A stretch of 32,155 nt of DNA from contig JBBBWG010000559.1 of the NCBI GenBank assembly GCA_037176905.1, positions 3,509 to 35,663 of the forward strand, in the 5' to 3' direction. The position numbers were made by a program, and so were the translations under genes. Positions 1 to 9,953 of this stretch are shown one piece after another. How positions within the stretch are numbered: position 1 is the stretch's first letter; each line of letters starts with the position of its first letter. The notes beneath the pieces are model-generated. The model was not told the origin of the DNA. It did not search any database and saw nothing but the letters and a program-made list of their open reading frames with translations. The stretch comes from Azolla pinnata. Its lineage: Eukaryota > Streptophyta > Polypodiopsida > Salviniales > Salviniaceae.

Positions 1-165
1 GTAATGTCATCGATTATATAGGAAGCTTTTTGTAAGGGGAATATATGATCGCGAAGTAATGTCATCGATTATATAGGAAGCTTTTTGTAAGGGGAATATA
101 TGATCGCGAAGTAATGTCATCGATTACATAAGAAGCTTTTTGTAATAGGAATAGATGATCGCAAA
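1..165. repeat. 55-bp tandem repeat, three copies at window edge
   Basis: Units lie at 1-55, 56-110 and 111-165. The first two are identical and the third differs at a few positions. Each begins gtaatgtcatcgatta and ends in tgatcgc(g/a)aa. The array starts at base 1, so it may continue to the left. No coding sense is evident. Confidence 0.9.
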
Positions 166-569
166 GTACGGGGGATGGGGGTTTACAGAGCACACGTTCG
201 ACATGACTCCTTGCGGCATTTCCGTCAGAAGATTTACGTAAACATTAGAAGTCGAAACATCTGGTTCAAACAGCTGGACATGGTATCTCAATCAATCGTT
301 CCCGCAGACACCATCGCCATAGAACAATTCCTTAGTTCTTTTTTAATCCATCATGATCCATTCCCGAGTCTGGCGTGATCCGTAATAAGCCTTTTCCAAA
401 GTCAAGAGAGCGGAGCGGAGAGACATGATCCACGAAGGCTCCAAAGTCTGAGGGATCAAGCATCGCCTCCTGCATCGGATCGGCCCCACAATAATCGGGA
501 AGTCTTCTTTTACCCATGGAATCATATCAGCTTTGGATCGATGAGAAGACAGCAACTTTGCCAGCCCAG

Positions 570-570
<1 letters not shown>
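166..570. other. No recognisable gene
   Basis: Short open frames of about 60-70 codons occur on the minus strand near 332-555 in two overlapping frames, but neither resembles a family I know. No exon structure, RNA gene or inverted repeat stands out. Confidence 0.4.

Positions 571-602
<32 letters not shown>
571..602. repeat. (ATC)n microsatellite
   Basis: About ten uninterrupted ATC units. It belongs to the same trinucleotide class as the large array at 18.6-19.8 kb. Confidence 0.95.
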
Positions 603-790
603 TGTTGAAACTTCGATGAGGTTTTTGGAGCTTGCCCTCGCCTCCGAATTTCCATCATCTTCTCGACATCTCCTGTTCTCTCTCAGACATGCGACATCTT
701 TTGTTCACATGCATGTGAATCTCTTCATGAACACTTTACAGATCCTACCAGACTCAGCACCACCATCACCATACCATCAACATCATCACT

Positions 791-1292
791 GATGTCATTC
801 TTCCAACTGTCAAACTGTTTTTCCGGAGCTTGCTCACTGATGAGATTTAGAATAGCTGTGTCGCGAGGACATGCAACAAACAATAATACAGTTCAACGGC
901 ATGTGCTGCTACTCTTCTAGATGTCTGGATCTTCTCGTACAGACAAATCTTCAGCATAGCTCATTCACGAGAGCACAATGAACCATGTGTAGAACCTCCA
1001 TCTTGGATCTTCTTCACCTTATCATTCGACTTCTGTTTCGGTCATCATCATTGACACCATCCTTCCAACCATGTCAAACTGTTTTTCGGAGCTTGCTCAC
1101 TGATGAGATTGAGAATTGCTGTGTCAAGAAAGCATGCAACAATACATTTCAAAGACATGTGCTGCTGCTATCCTTCTAGATGTCTGGGACTTCTTTTACA
1201 AAACTCTTGAGCATAGCTCATTCATGACAGCATAATGAACCACATGTAGAACCTCTATCTTGGGTCTTCTTCACCTTATCATTCGGACTTTC
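791..1292. repeat. Diverged tandem duplication, unit about 263 bp
   Basis: The segments at about 791-1035 and 1051-1292 align along their length with substitutions and small indels. Shared landmarks include ggagcttgctcactgatgag (at 825 and 1088), tctagatgtctgg and cttcttcaccttatcattcg. Stops and indels break every frame, so it looks non-coding or long decayed. The two copies differ far more than the two copies of the 241-bp repeat at 1.84-2.32 kb, which implies an older event. Confidence 0.85.
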
Positions 1293-1839
1293 TGATTCTC
1301 TTTACTGAAACAGCAATTCATACATATATGTAGCCCCAGCTTCACTTCCATGCTGCTGGGTGGGTCCAGAGATACATGACTGGGTCGGTCCAAAGTTGTT
1401 GCATGATCATATGAACGAATGCATCATCAAATCCAGGATTTTCTTCAAAATGCTCGTTTCCACGAAGTTGATGGATGCATGCATCACCTCATTCTAGTAC
1501 AGGCTTGAAAGAGAGTGCCCCAGATCAATCCTAGCTTCTTCTGTTCCAAGAAGGGAAAACGAAATAGTTCCATCAGCCTGCCTTCCATTCTGAACCGCAG
1601 AAACTCTGGAGTGTATTTTTACTACTTCCGCAGAATCCGGAACTGCATCGGAATTCCTGTTAAAGATGACCAGTTTGGGAGCAAGCACCTCGAAGATCGT
1701 TTCCTTCCTAATACTTGGGAGGCTTCACATGTTCAGATAGCTGATAACTTCTTTGGCCTGTGATCACCTTTTTTTGTGACAAAAGAAAACAATAATACAC
1801 AGAATATACAATTTGTAGTTCAGGGACACATGAGGAACC
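1293..1839. other. Spacer with a stretch open on both strands; no identified gene
   Basis: Between about 1494 and 1763 both strands stay open: 64 codons on minus and 82 on plus, the latter ending in a TGA at 1761-1763. Neither translation is recognised. It lies 3' of the GT4 gene and could be its 3' UTR, or a relic of another gene. Confidence 0.35.
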
Positions 1840-2319
1840 CCTCTTTTTTAATAAATTCAAGCAGAAAAGACGCTTGATAGCTCTTCATACATTCTCTCGT
1901 TCAAGTAATACTTTCTGACTTTGTTGCTTGCATTCAGACCCATCTTCTCCCTCAATGTCGCATTCTTCATCATTATGATGTGTTCAGCAAGAACTGGGAC
2001 TCCCTCATGTCCGACTGAATGGAGCATCCCATCGACGCCATCATCAATTATTTCAGGTGTTCCTCCCGCATTTGTTCCTCCCTCTTTTTTAATAAATTCA
2101 AGCAGAAAAGACGTTTGATAGCTCTTCATACATTCTCTCGTTCAAGTAATACTTTCTGACTTTGTTGCTTGCATTCAGACCCATCTTCTCCCTCAATGTC
2201 GCATTCTTCATCATTATGATGTGTTCAGCAAGAACTGGGACTCCCTCATGTCCGACTGAATGGAGCATCCCATCGACGCCATCATCAATTATTTCAGGTG
2301 TTCCTCCCGCATTTGTTCC
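1840..2319 (-). repeat. Recent 241-bp tandem duplication containing the last GT4 exon
   Basis: Copy 1 spans 1840-2080 and copy 2 spans 2081-2319. They are almost identical; the one clear difference is gacgcttgat in copy 1 against gacgtttgat in copy 2. Copy 2 is continuous with the splice acceptor at 2326-2330 and encodes the end of the GT4 protein. Copy 1 lies downstream of that stop. Because 241 is not a multiple of three, copy 1 is out of frame with copy 2. Confidence 0.93.
1857..2080 (-). pseudogene. Duplicated terminal exon of the GT4 gene (second, distal copy)
   Basis: On the minus strand this segment repeats the coding sequence from GTNAGGTPEIIDDGVDG to a stop at 1859-1857 and still reads fully. 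It lacks the original acceptor and the first two codons of the real exon. The duplication joint reads AAAAAAGAG then GGAGGAAC, so a weak AG acceptor could have formed there. Unless that site is used, this is untranslated sequence after the real stop at 2098. An assembly duplication cannot be excluded from sequence alone. Confidence 0.75.
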
Positions 2320-5300
2320 CAATATCTATGAAACAAGTAGAAAAATATAACACAGATTTGTTCAATAACATGGAGAAGACCAATCAGCTGTATGCATAAG
2401 AAGAGAGATTACAGTGCATGAATTCATTCATAATAATGTTTGTCCCCACTTGGCATGAACTGAAAAAAACTTCCACAAGTAGTGGGATTACAGTGGATCG
2501 GTAATATTTCTATTATGCTACTTAGATATTAAGATCCAAGTCTTCGGTGTCATTACATTTCCCTTTCTAAGACACTACCCAAATAAACTTCAATTCATAT
2601 CCTCCATGTAGAGATTGCACAAAATAAATGCCTGCCAAGAAATTCATTTACATACCGGTAGTGAGAAGGCCATTGCTTCCACAGTTACTCTTCCGAATGT
2701 CTCTCCAATGCCCTGAAAGCCAATAGAAACCCTATTCAGAGTGCCTATATATGACAGAAGTAGCCTAATATATTAGACACATGGCCTTATATATACTACT
2801 ATATCAGACTATACACAACATGTATATCCTAATATAGTAAAAGAACCTTACAGAGAATCCGAATTTATTTTCTCAAAGATGGTAGTATAACTAGTGCCTA
2901 AAATTGTGGACCCTTTTGGCATGCCTGCCACAAGAAGTTTACTTTGCTACCAATTCATTCATTGAAACACACATTCAAGGACTGCATTTTTAAGGGACAT
3001 ACATAGATCTTAGCATAGAACAGCATGGCACTCCTAACCTCACGTAATAAAAAATTCCGTGTGGGTTCTAGGCAGTTTTTTTATGACTTTCCCAGATATA
3101 TAATATAGCATGCTTATACTTTCTTGGAGTTTCATCAAATTCTGATTTGTGACTAGATGGCACTGGGAACCCACCAATCCAATAGAGTCACAGGAAGTCA
3201 TTGGTTACCCATTGCACCAACAAGCATATCATTCCACAAACTTTCCATGGTATTCTGGATCGAATTCACTTTTCTTTCTAATGTGGTTTTCCCAATTACC
3301 TTAGAGTGTTTGAATAACTGCATAGCTTTCTTGAGAAGATATTGAACAAAGAATCATATCAATGAATTGGCACTAAGCTTTTTTGTAAAGTTGATCATTT
3401 GTAAAGGAGTTGCAACATTAAAACAAAACTATATGTATTGATAGCAGCACCTAGTGTACAAACCTGCGAGTTCATCACATACACATCCGATGCTGCATAT
3501 AAGGAAGCCACCTGAACAGTTGTGGGAGTCCAAAGTATCACATCTGTGAGGCATGGATGATCACTTATGAATTGCATCAATTTCTGCACATAATCGGCTT
3601 TGTTGCTTTTGGAGCCTACTGAACCAATTAATAACCTTATCCTCCCTGGATCGCCATTGTCCCTGGTGTTGTCAGAGCTTATACTCATGTCGCTCTTTAC
3701 ATTCTCTTCAAATCCCTCAACCACCATAGCCACAGCTTGAAGAAGCTTCAGCTGACCCTTACCTGGATTTATGCTACTCAATGTAGTAAACAGTATGTCT
3801 TGAGGGTTTAATCGCATTTCTGCCCTTACATAATTCCGAAGTTTTTCTCTCTTTTCTATAACATTTGTTTCCTGACCAAGTCCAGATTTCAGAACCAAAT
3901 CTTCATTTACAGAAAGAGAAATGACTTTGATCATCTGGGGTAAGATTATATTCTCAGCTTCACTCCAAGCTTTCCATTGTTTCCACTGTGAATCAGAAAG
4001 AAAAATCAAAGCCTTTGCAAAATGCAGCATGTGTTTCGACCTATCAAAATACTCTCGTCTATTCTCCATAATCCACCAGACTAGTCTTTTGGTACCTTTA
4101 TTCTGCATTATATCAGCTAAACATGTTATCAGTCAGCACATTCTTCATCCAGAATAAGCCAGTGAACTTTTTCAACGCAAATCATGCCATGAAACTGGTG
4201 CAAAGAAAAGAAAAAATGCAGGCCAATGAATCACTACCAAATAAAACTTCAATGAATCTTTTACGAGATTCTGAGCTCATGAAAATGAGGTGTCAACGTG
4301 GCATTAGCCAGCCCTGGAATTAACATAATTCTGACTAAAAACTTTGCTATTCTCTAATGTGTTAATGCAAACTGAAAAAGGTTTAAACATTTTTTTCTAC
4401 ACAGTACTGTTTGGAAATTAAATCCAACAAAAAGAACTACAGACCCCCATGGATGAATGTTTCTTGATTCAAGTATATGCCAATGATACTTTTTCTTTAT
4501 ATCATGTGATCATTTGCACAATATGCACAGATGCTTCACAACCATACAGTGTTGCTGCAGGGTGAGTGCTAGCCAATCCTACAAAAACTTATCAACTGGC
4601 CAAGATCTCAGCCTGATTGAAGATTCTCATGAAAAGGGATAATCAAAATTTTCATGAAACATCATGAAAAAGGATATTTAATGTCCACATAATTTCTATT
4701 TGCTGCAAGCATGCCCACTTGCAATATAAACTGTTGGCAGAAAACCGAATCTCATGCCATTCATGTGACTAGCGAAACATGCAAAAAGATAAAAGCAGTC
4801 AAAAATTGTCTTAGAATTCATACGACGTCGGTATAAAATGCACGAACATCAGATTTTCATTTGTACATATGCAAATACAATCTAGAAAAAACAAAGGAAC
4901 ACAAATCAAAGCTTACCAATCCATGAAGCACAAACTGCAGACCCAGATACAAGAACATCAACCTTAGAGGCAAGTCTGAATGTTGAACTTCCTTTGCTCT
5001 TCAAAACCCTAATTCCTTGTGCTAGTAGCTCTTGCAGCAACCCACCCTTTTGACTCAAAGCCACAACAGTGACCTTCCCACCACATTTTAGAATCTCATT
5101 AGCAAGTTCCATCATAGCTAAAGGAGATCCTGTCATAGAAAGCTCGTGGAAAACAAGCAGAAAGCTCTTTCCATTCACCACTTGTGAAAATGTTGAATTA
5201 CTGGAGCAAAATCTGAGTTTCTTCACCCGTTCTATCTCAGATCCAAGAAGAAGCCTTTCAGTCTTATCAAAAGGTCCTACCAAAGCTCCCATGGATTCGT

Positions 5301-6030
5301 TCATCTCTCCAACCGAAGGGAAATACCAAGAAATGTTAGATGTCATTTCACTCTTCCTCCCTGTTGACAGCTCAGATGAAGCTTCGTTGCCTGATATTTG
5401 ACAAGGATTGCTGTGACTCAACTTGAATTCTTCATGTCCTTTCACTTGCTTTTCTACGATCAAAGATGGCTCTACCAAAACAGAATCGGATGAAATACTA
5501 TCAGAATCATTCTCTTCAATGATCAAAGATTCCATAACCTGATCAGCATCCAACATATTTCTGTATGGATTCCTTTCTTCACTTTCAACCTCCTCAAAAA
5601 TAAGACGATTTCCATTTTCCCTGTCTTCAACACTATATACAGAGCTCAAAGAGCTACGGCTATCATTGATGTGTTCAGTCCAACGAGATTGAAAAAGAAA
5701 GGCCATGTAAGCCCAAAGGACAAAGACAAGAAGCCATTGCAATAGACGATTGCGGATAAAAAGCTTTCTGTACCACGGGAGAGGAAGGGATGCAGCGAAG
5801 CGAGAATCTCTTGCCGGGGAAGATGTGGCAGAAGAGGAAGAAGAGGAAGGAGTCCGAACAGAGGGAGATCTTTTGAATGATGGCGAGCTTCGAGGAGTTA
5901 ACCTTCCTGAGAGAGTAGACTGATATGAACCAGGGAGAACTCTGATGGATGGAGGCCTTACCACTGTCCCCAGAAGATCTGAAGAAAGATTCGAGCTTGA
6001 TCCCTGGTCATCGGTAGATTCCTTCTGCAT
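2098..6030 (-). CDS. Golgi-type GT4 glycosyltransferase family protein (plant), 4 exons
   Basis: Exons are 6030-4917, 4116-3464, 2712-2656 and 2325-2098, giving 683 aa; phases agree at every junction. Seen: a Ser/Pro/Arg-rich cytosolic tail containing GSYQSTLSGRLTPRSSP (34-50), one membrane segment near 96-114 (a type II anchor), then a two-lobed GT-B enzyme. WWIMENRREYFDR lies near 385-397 and INPGKGQ near 487-493. Exon 3, only 57 bp, carries the GT4 E-x7-E motif (E593, E601). The last exon holds LGTNAGGTPEI, the nucleotide-sugar loop. The layout and length match the Arabidopsis group that includes At3g15940 and At1g52420, annotated as UDP-glycosyltransferase superfamily; donor and acceptor sugars are not established as far as I know. 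The ATG at 6030 is the natural start of the conserved tail. The C-terminus ends soon after the conserved MYEEL segment. Family assignment is firm; the sugar substrate is unknown. Confidence 0.88.
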
Positions 6031-6793
6031 CTCTCCTCTCTAATTGTTATACCTCTCTACAGCCGATTCTCTAATCATCAAAGCTTCCATGGCTTCTTCT
6101 CCATTCTTCCTCTCCCCTCCCCCAGCATAGTGAAAACCTTAAACCACAGGATTTCTCTCTTTCCCTCAAAACCTGTAATGGCTTTCGTTCTGAGCTTGCT
6201 TCAAGTCTTCTCCTTCTCTTCCTGTTGATCTTCACTGTACAACAAAACTCTCTCTCCTTCGGTTTTATTCTCCTTCTAACACACCAAGCAATGGCTGTCT
6301 TTCCTGATATTCGTCTCCGGATGTACCAAAACCCTCATCCAGCATTCATGGCTTCCTCTCCATCTAACCAAGCACATATCTTCAAGCTTTCGATTCCTCC
6401 AGTTTCTACAGGCCCTTCCCATTTATCCACCTCCATACGAAACCCTAACCCCAGACGTTGCCAGACAAAAGGTACGTCTTTGAATGTAGACTTCAATATT
6501 CCGCATGTTTCATTTTCTCTCCCCGGTTACAAGTGGCCGGGTAGAGGAAAACCCTAACCCTAGCAGTAACAGCAGCAGAACAGAAAAGAAAAAAAAAACA
6601 AAACAAAAAGAAGGAATTAGGAGCATCCAGAAGCTTACATGGCGTCCTATCGAGGTCCTGCACAGCCAGCAATCTTGTCAATTCTCAGGGACTCGTAAAC
6701 CGGAGGGAGGGAAATCCATGGAGCTTTTCTGCGCTTCTGATTCGCCTGTGGAGCGCCATGGTTTCAGAAACCCTAACCCTAGCTCTCGCAGAA

Positions 6794-6797
<4 letters not shown>
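6031..6797 (-). promoter_or_regulatory. Upstream region of the GT4 gene with three telo-boxes
   Basis: AAACCCTAA-type telo-boxes lie at 6440-6450, 6548-6563 and 6768-6782, the last two extended to aaaccctaaccctag. In plants these elements are bound by telomere-repeat-binding factors and are common in promoters of growth-related genes. On the minus strand a good donor-like site (CCAT then GTAAGC, near 6640) suggests the GT4 transcript could have a 5' UTR intron; this is inference. Confidence 0.55.
6291..6472 (+). CDS. Possible first exon of a divergent gene (transit-peptide-like), or a relic
   Basis: An ATG at 6291 opens MAVFPDIRLRMYQNPH and a second Met begins MASSPSNQAHIFKLS. The sequence is rich in Ser, Pro and Arg with almost no acid, resembling a plastid transit peptide. 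It runs to CAGACAAAAG followed by GTACGT, a good donor at 6473. No convincing second exon was found on the plus strand before 8.2 kb. It overlaps the presumed promoter of the GT4 gene, so it may be an accidental open frame or the remains of a head-to-head gene. An in-frame ATG at 6225 would extend it. The product is not recognised. Confidence 0.25.

Positions 6798-6832
<35 letters not shown>
6798..6832. repeat. (GA)n microsatellite
   Basis: About 17 uninterrupted GA units within the upstream region of the GT4 gene. GA tracts are common in plant promoters and leaders. Confidence 0.95.
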
Positions 6833-6837
6833 CTTAT

Positions 6838-6894
6838 GCACTAATTAAGGGGTTAATTAAGTTAGTTAGGCACTAATTAAGGGGTTAATTAAGT
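6838..6894. repeat. 25-bp direct repeat with 32-bp spacing
   Basis: The 25-mer beginning gcactaattaagg and ending ttaattaagt occurs at 6838-6862 and exactly again at 6870-6894. It contains paired TTAATTAA palindromes, so it could be a homeodomain-type binding cluster; this is inference. Confidence 0.85.
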
Positions 6895-8353
6895 GAATTA
6901 GTCACTAATCACGCATTGTAGTTTGGAGGTAATTACAACCTAATCACTTCCTAAACAAGCCGGTGGCAAGAGAGAGAGAGAGATAGAGAGAGTGTGCGAG
7001 AGATTTCGTTTAACCGCTAATCGATGCGTTAAGTAAGCCGGCTGTGAGCTGATCGCGTACTGATCACACGCTTAACCCGGCGTCGTTAATTCGGAAGCCA
7101 CTCACCTGCTAAAACAGGAGGATCATACTGCTCCAGCATCTGATAAGACGGGGGGAGACAAGTCGCTGAGTCGGGGATCAGTCCGAGAAACGTAAATCAG
7201 CCGATCTGCTCGATGATTCTAAGAGCTGTAGCTGCCGGATCAGAGATGGCCAGGCAAGCTTTATTTCGTCGGGGTGCACGAGTGGCTCACGAAAGACCTT
7301 GTCGTTCTATATATACGTAGATAGATAGAGATATATATATATATATAATATTCTCGACACCTTCGATGCCTGATTCGGACACCTTCAGCTGGACCCAACG
7401 CTTTCGTGCAGTTTGGTTTTTTACGCATCACGCGGCAACGTCACGTGCAGAATGGACACAAGATCCTGAGGACGCATATCGCGCAGCAATCCTCCGTCTG
7501 ATCTGCAGATCTGCAGATCTGCAGCAGCGCAAGCTGGACTGATGCGGCATGCGATGCCGTCTTTGCTTTGCCTGCCTTTTTTTTTTTGATCTGGCTCGAC
7601 CGATGCCCAGATAACCCTTTTTCTTCTGCCCTAATTGCTTGAACATCCGGGTTGACTTTTCTGCTCTGTCTGCAAACTGCATCATGGGCCACGGGCATAC
7701 GCTGACAACCCACCCACCAGGCCATTCATACATGATGCATGAGCTCCAGGTCAAACTCGCCACCAACGATCCCAACTGTAAATCCGCGTCCACGCAATAA
7801 TGTCACAGCTGCTCGGTCTCAATCGCAGACCGTCTGATTCGAGGCCACCCAAGTCGCAGTTGCAAACTGCAAAGACCCTGACCATGTTTGGCACTGTATA
7901 AATCGAGGGAAGCTGCCACGAGGATCGTTCGTCCGTGTATGATTCTGCACTGCATATATATTTATACGGTAGTCAAAGCTCTTAACGACGATTTTTAAAA
8001 TTGGCAGTTTGTTGTGGAGTCGCTCAGCTGTCTGAGAACCGTCGATATTATTGGGCCCCAGTTGCTGATGGTCGATGCGATCCTCGACTTGCTTCAAGCA
8101 CTGATTCCGCCCGAGATTACGAGTCACTTGAGCAGCTAAAATAGGTCAATTGCCAATATCATCGGCGAATTTGTTAGTACCCAATATTAGATTTGGCTAA
8201 TAGTAATGCCAGACTTCTAAAAAGCATCTGGCACAAGAATATGCCTGATATTGTTTCTAAAAAACAAACTACCCATGCAAATTCATCTGATATGACTCAG
8301 CAATTGCTCCATCTACCTCACTTTGGATCCAATTTCAATGGAGTAAGAAATAT
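6895..8353. other. Intergenic spacer, no gene identified
   Basis: Contains a short GA run near 6970-6990, an AT/GATA run at about 7311-7349 and a small ATCTGC repeat at about 7500-7523. The sequence is relatively GC-rich around 7.0-7.8 kb. Open frames up to about 120 codons (minus 7428-7793, minus 7819-8127) show no family resemblance. Confidence 0.4.
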
Positions 8354-8385
<32 letters not shown>

Positions 8386-8387
8386 GT
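8354..8387. repeat. (AC)n(AT)n compound microsatellite
   Basis: A run of AC dinucleotides passes directly into AT dinucleotides. Confidence 0.9.
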
Positions 8388-8730
8388 ATGCAGAAACAAG
8401 AATAGCACAGTTTTCCATCAATTCTTGGCTCACCACACTCATGTTTTGAATGCTCACCACACTGGCACCCTTTTCTAAAACAGTTACATCTGTCCATAAA
8501 TTTCATTCATCAATTCAATGAGACAAAAGAAAGTACAGATTTGGATGCCTCTCTCTGCAGGCCTTTCAAAATATGTACATGGGTTCCTTGTTCAGTCCAA
8601 AGATCCAAAAAGCCGCCGTCGAGATTTGTCTGTTGGGGATTTCCGCAGTTTAAATGCGATGCAAACAAAAAAATCGGACGGAACGCGGCAAACATCAGCG
8701 GTCGTTTCTTCCATAACACCATTTAAAGGG

Positions 8731-8784
8731 ATATATATATATAGATAGATAGATAGATAGATATAGATAGATAGATATAGATAG
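8731..8784. repeat. (AT)n(GATA)n compound microsatellite
   Basis: An AT run is followed by GATA units with occasional ATATAGATAG interruptions. Confidence 0.9.
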
Positions 8785-8833
8785 CAAGCAGATGACAGTC
8801 AGGTAGAAGAATGTCTCCAGTTAGTTTTGATCA

Positions 8834-8929
8834 AGATTTGACCCCAAAAAAAAGCCTTCTTCATACAGCTACAACAATGGAAGATTTGATCCAAAAAAAG
8901 GTTTTTCTGCATACAGCTAAAACAAAGGT
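8834..8929. repeat. 48-bp diverged tandem duplication
   Basis: Two units begin agatttga at 8834 and 8882 and share an A-run, then (t/g)catacagcta(c/a)aaca. They differ at several positions. No function is evident. Confidence 0.75.
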
Positions 8930-9376
8930 TAGAATGTGTGTTTCTGAACCTTGGTGGTAGTGGTCCATTCTTTGTAATGCATCCAATGGACTATTTTTTT
9001 TTATCGAGGCCCGCAACAAATCGAAGCATTGGGCTCTGTGTTCATTATCTATCTTTCCACAGGATTTGCCTTGGAGTAGCTGCAATGGAGAAAGATTTAT
9101 ACCCATGTAATTATTTCCCACAGAGTCCGAATTTCAATGGGATTGTCCCCAACTATACATATTGACAGAAACAGAGATTGAGATCTGAGATGAAATTAGC
9201 AGAGTTGGAAGGGAGCTCACAGCATTCTCTAGAAGAAACCGTATTAGCCATTCCCGAGGTTAATGCCGATCGTTGCGAGCCTGCTACTCCATGTGTCTGC
9301 CATTGATGTTTGTGCTCAGTGTGTGCTTCAATTCAAATGCACCAGTCAAAATGTGGTCTGATGAGATGAGTCAAAA
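8930..9376. other. Spacer, no gene identified
   Basis: Single-copy-looking sequence 3' of the isolated exon-like segment. Small open frames on both strands (for example minus 8861-9121) are not recognised. Confidence 0.35.
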
Positions 9377-9451
9377 TCAATATCTTTCTTCAATGGCGTT
9401 TTCTACCGCTTTGGCCATGAGAGCTTGCACCTCACTCAAGCTATATGACAC
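9377..9451 (-). CDS. Isolated exon-like segment (putative terminal exon, parent gene unknown)
   Basis: On the minus strand a good acceptor (TATGCTTTGCAG) precedes 24 codons reading VSYSLSEVQALMAKAVENAI and four more residues, then TGA at 9379-9377. The composition is that of an amphipathic helix and looks protein-like. It lies 0.5 kb beyond the stop of the FORKED-like gene, on the same strand. It could be an alternative last exon of that gene, a remnant of a lost gene, or chance. I found no matching upstream exon between 9452 and 9953. The family is not recognised. Confidence 0.3.
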   Translation of the reverse strand: MSYSLSEVQALMAKAVENAIEERY

Positions 9452-9877
9452 CTGCAAAGCATAGTCAGCTTCATCCATTAGTTACCTGCATACTCTTTGG
9501 AACAATGTAGGAGCATTAAGCACAAGGATGGGTTTTGAGTTTTCCAGATTAGAGACAGACAGGTCTTCTAAATATGTTCTCCTGATTGTGTGCCAGCAAA
9601 ATATGCCACTGTTATAAATGGAAATTTTCTGCGGTTTTGTGAAGCCTAAACATGGATTACAACACTAATGTTCAAGCTCTTCTCAAAAACAAAACAAAAA
9701 CCAGATTTTTCTCATTGAAACTGCCCAAAAAAATCTATATATTTCTTCCCCATATGCTGCATATACATATATCTGTCGTGCATACAAGAATATATTTCTC
9801 CATGTGCATACATTGCAATCTTTCTTTCTGATTGCGCACAAGACAGAAGAATGGGAGGATAATGCATAAATATCTAC

Positions 9878-9890
9878 TTTTTATTTTTTA
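9878..9890 (-). terminator. Possible polyadenylation signal of the FORKED-like gene
   Basis: On the minus strand ATAAAAAATAAAAA lies about 65-75 nt after the TAG stop and contains AATAAA. The region is AT-rich, so chance occurrence is likely enough to keep confidence low. Confidence 0.3.
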
Positions 9891-9953
9891 TATATGTATA
9901 TATATATGCACTTCTATACCATTAATCTCAGGCTATGCAGTAGAATTTTTTCT

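Noticed and set aside
837..1106. CTGATGA at 837 and 1100, resembling the hammerhead ribozyme core
   Set aside because: No GAAA strand or pairing stems at suitable distances were found; the motif is simply shared by the two copies of the 263-bp repeat.
4102..4108. Alternative acceptor (ATGCAG then AATAAAGG) for GT4 exon 2
   Set aside because: It gives an immediate stop in the phase set by exon 1; the TTTAG acceptor at 4117 keeps the frame and the expected spacing to WWIMENRREYFD.
7428..8127. Minus-strand frames of 100-120 codons in the spacer upstream of the GT4 gene
   Set aside because: No recognisable motifs, no splice structure and no neighbour logic; length alone is not enough in this GC-richer stretch.
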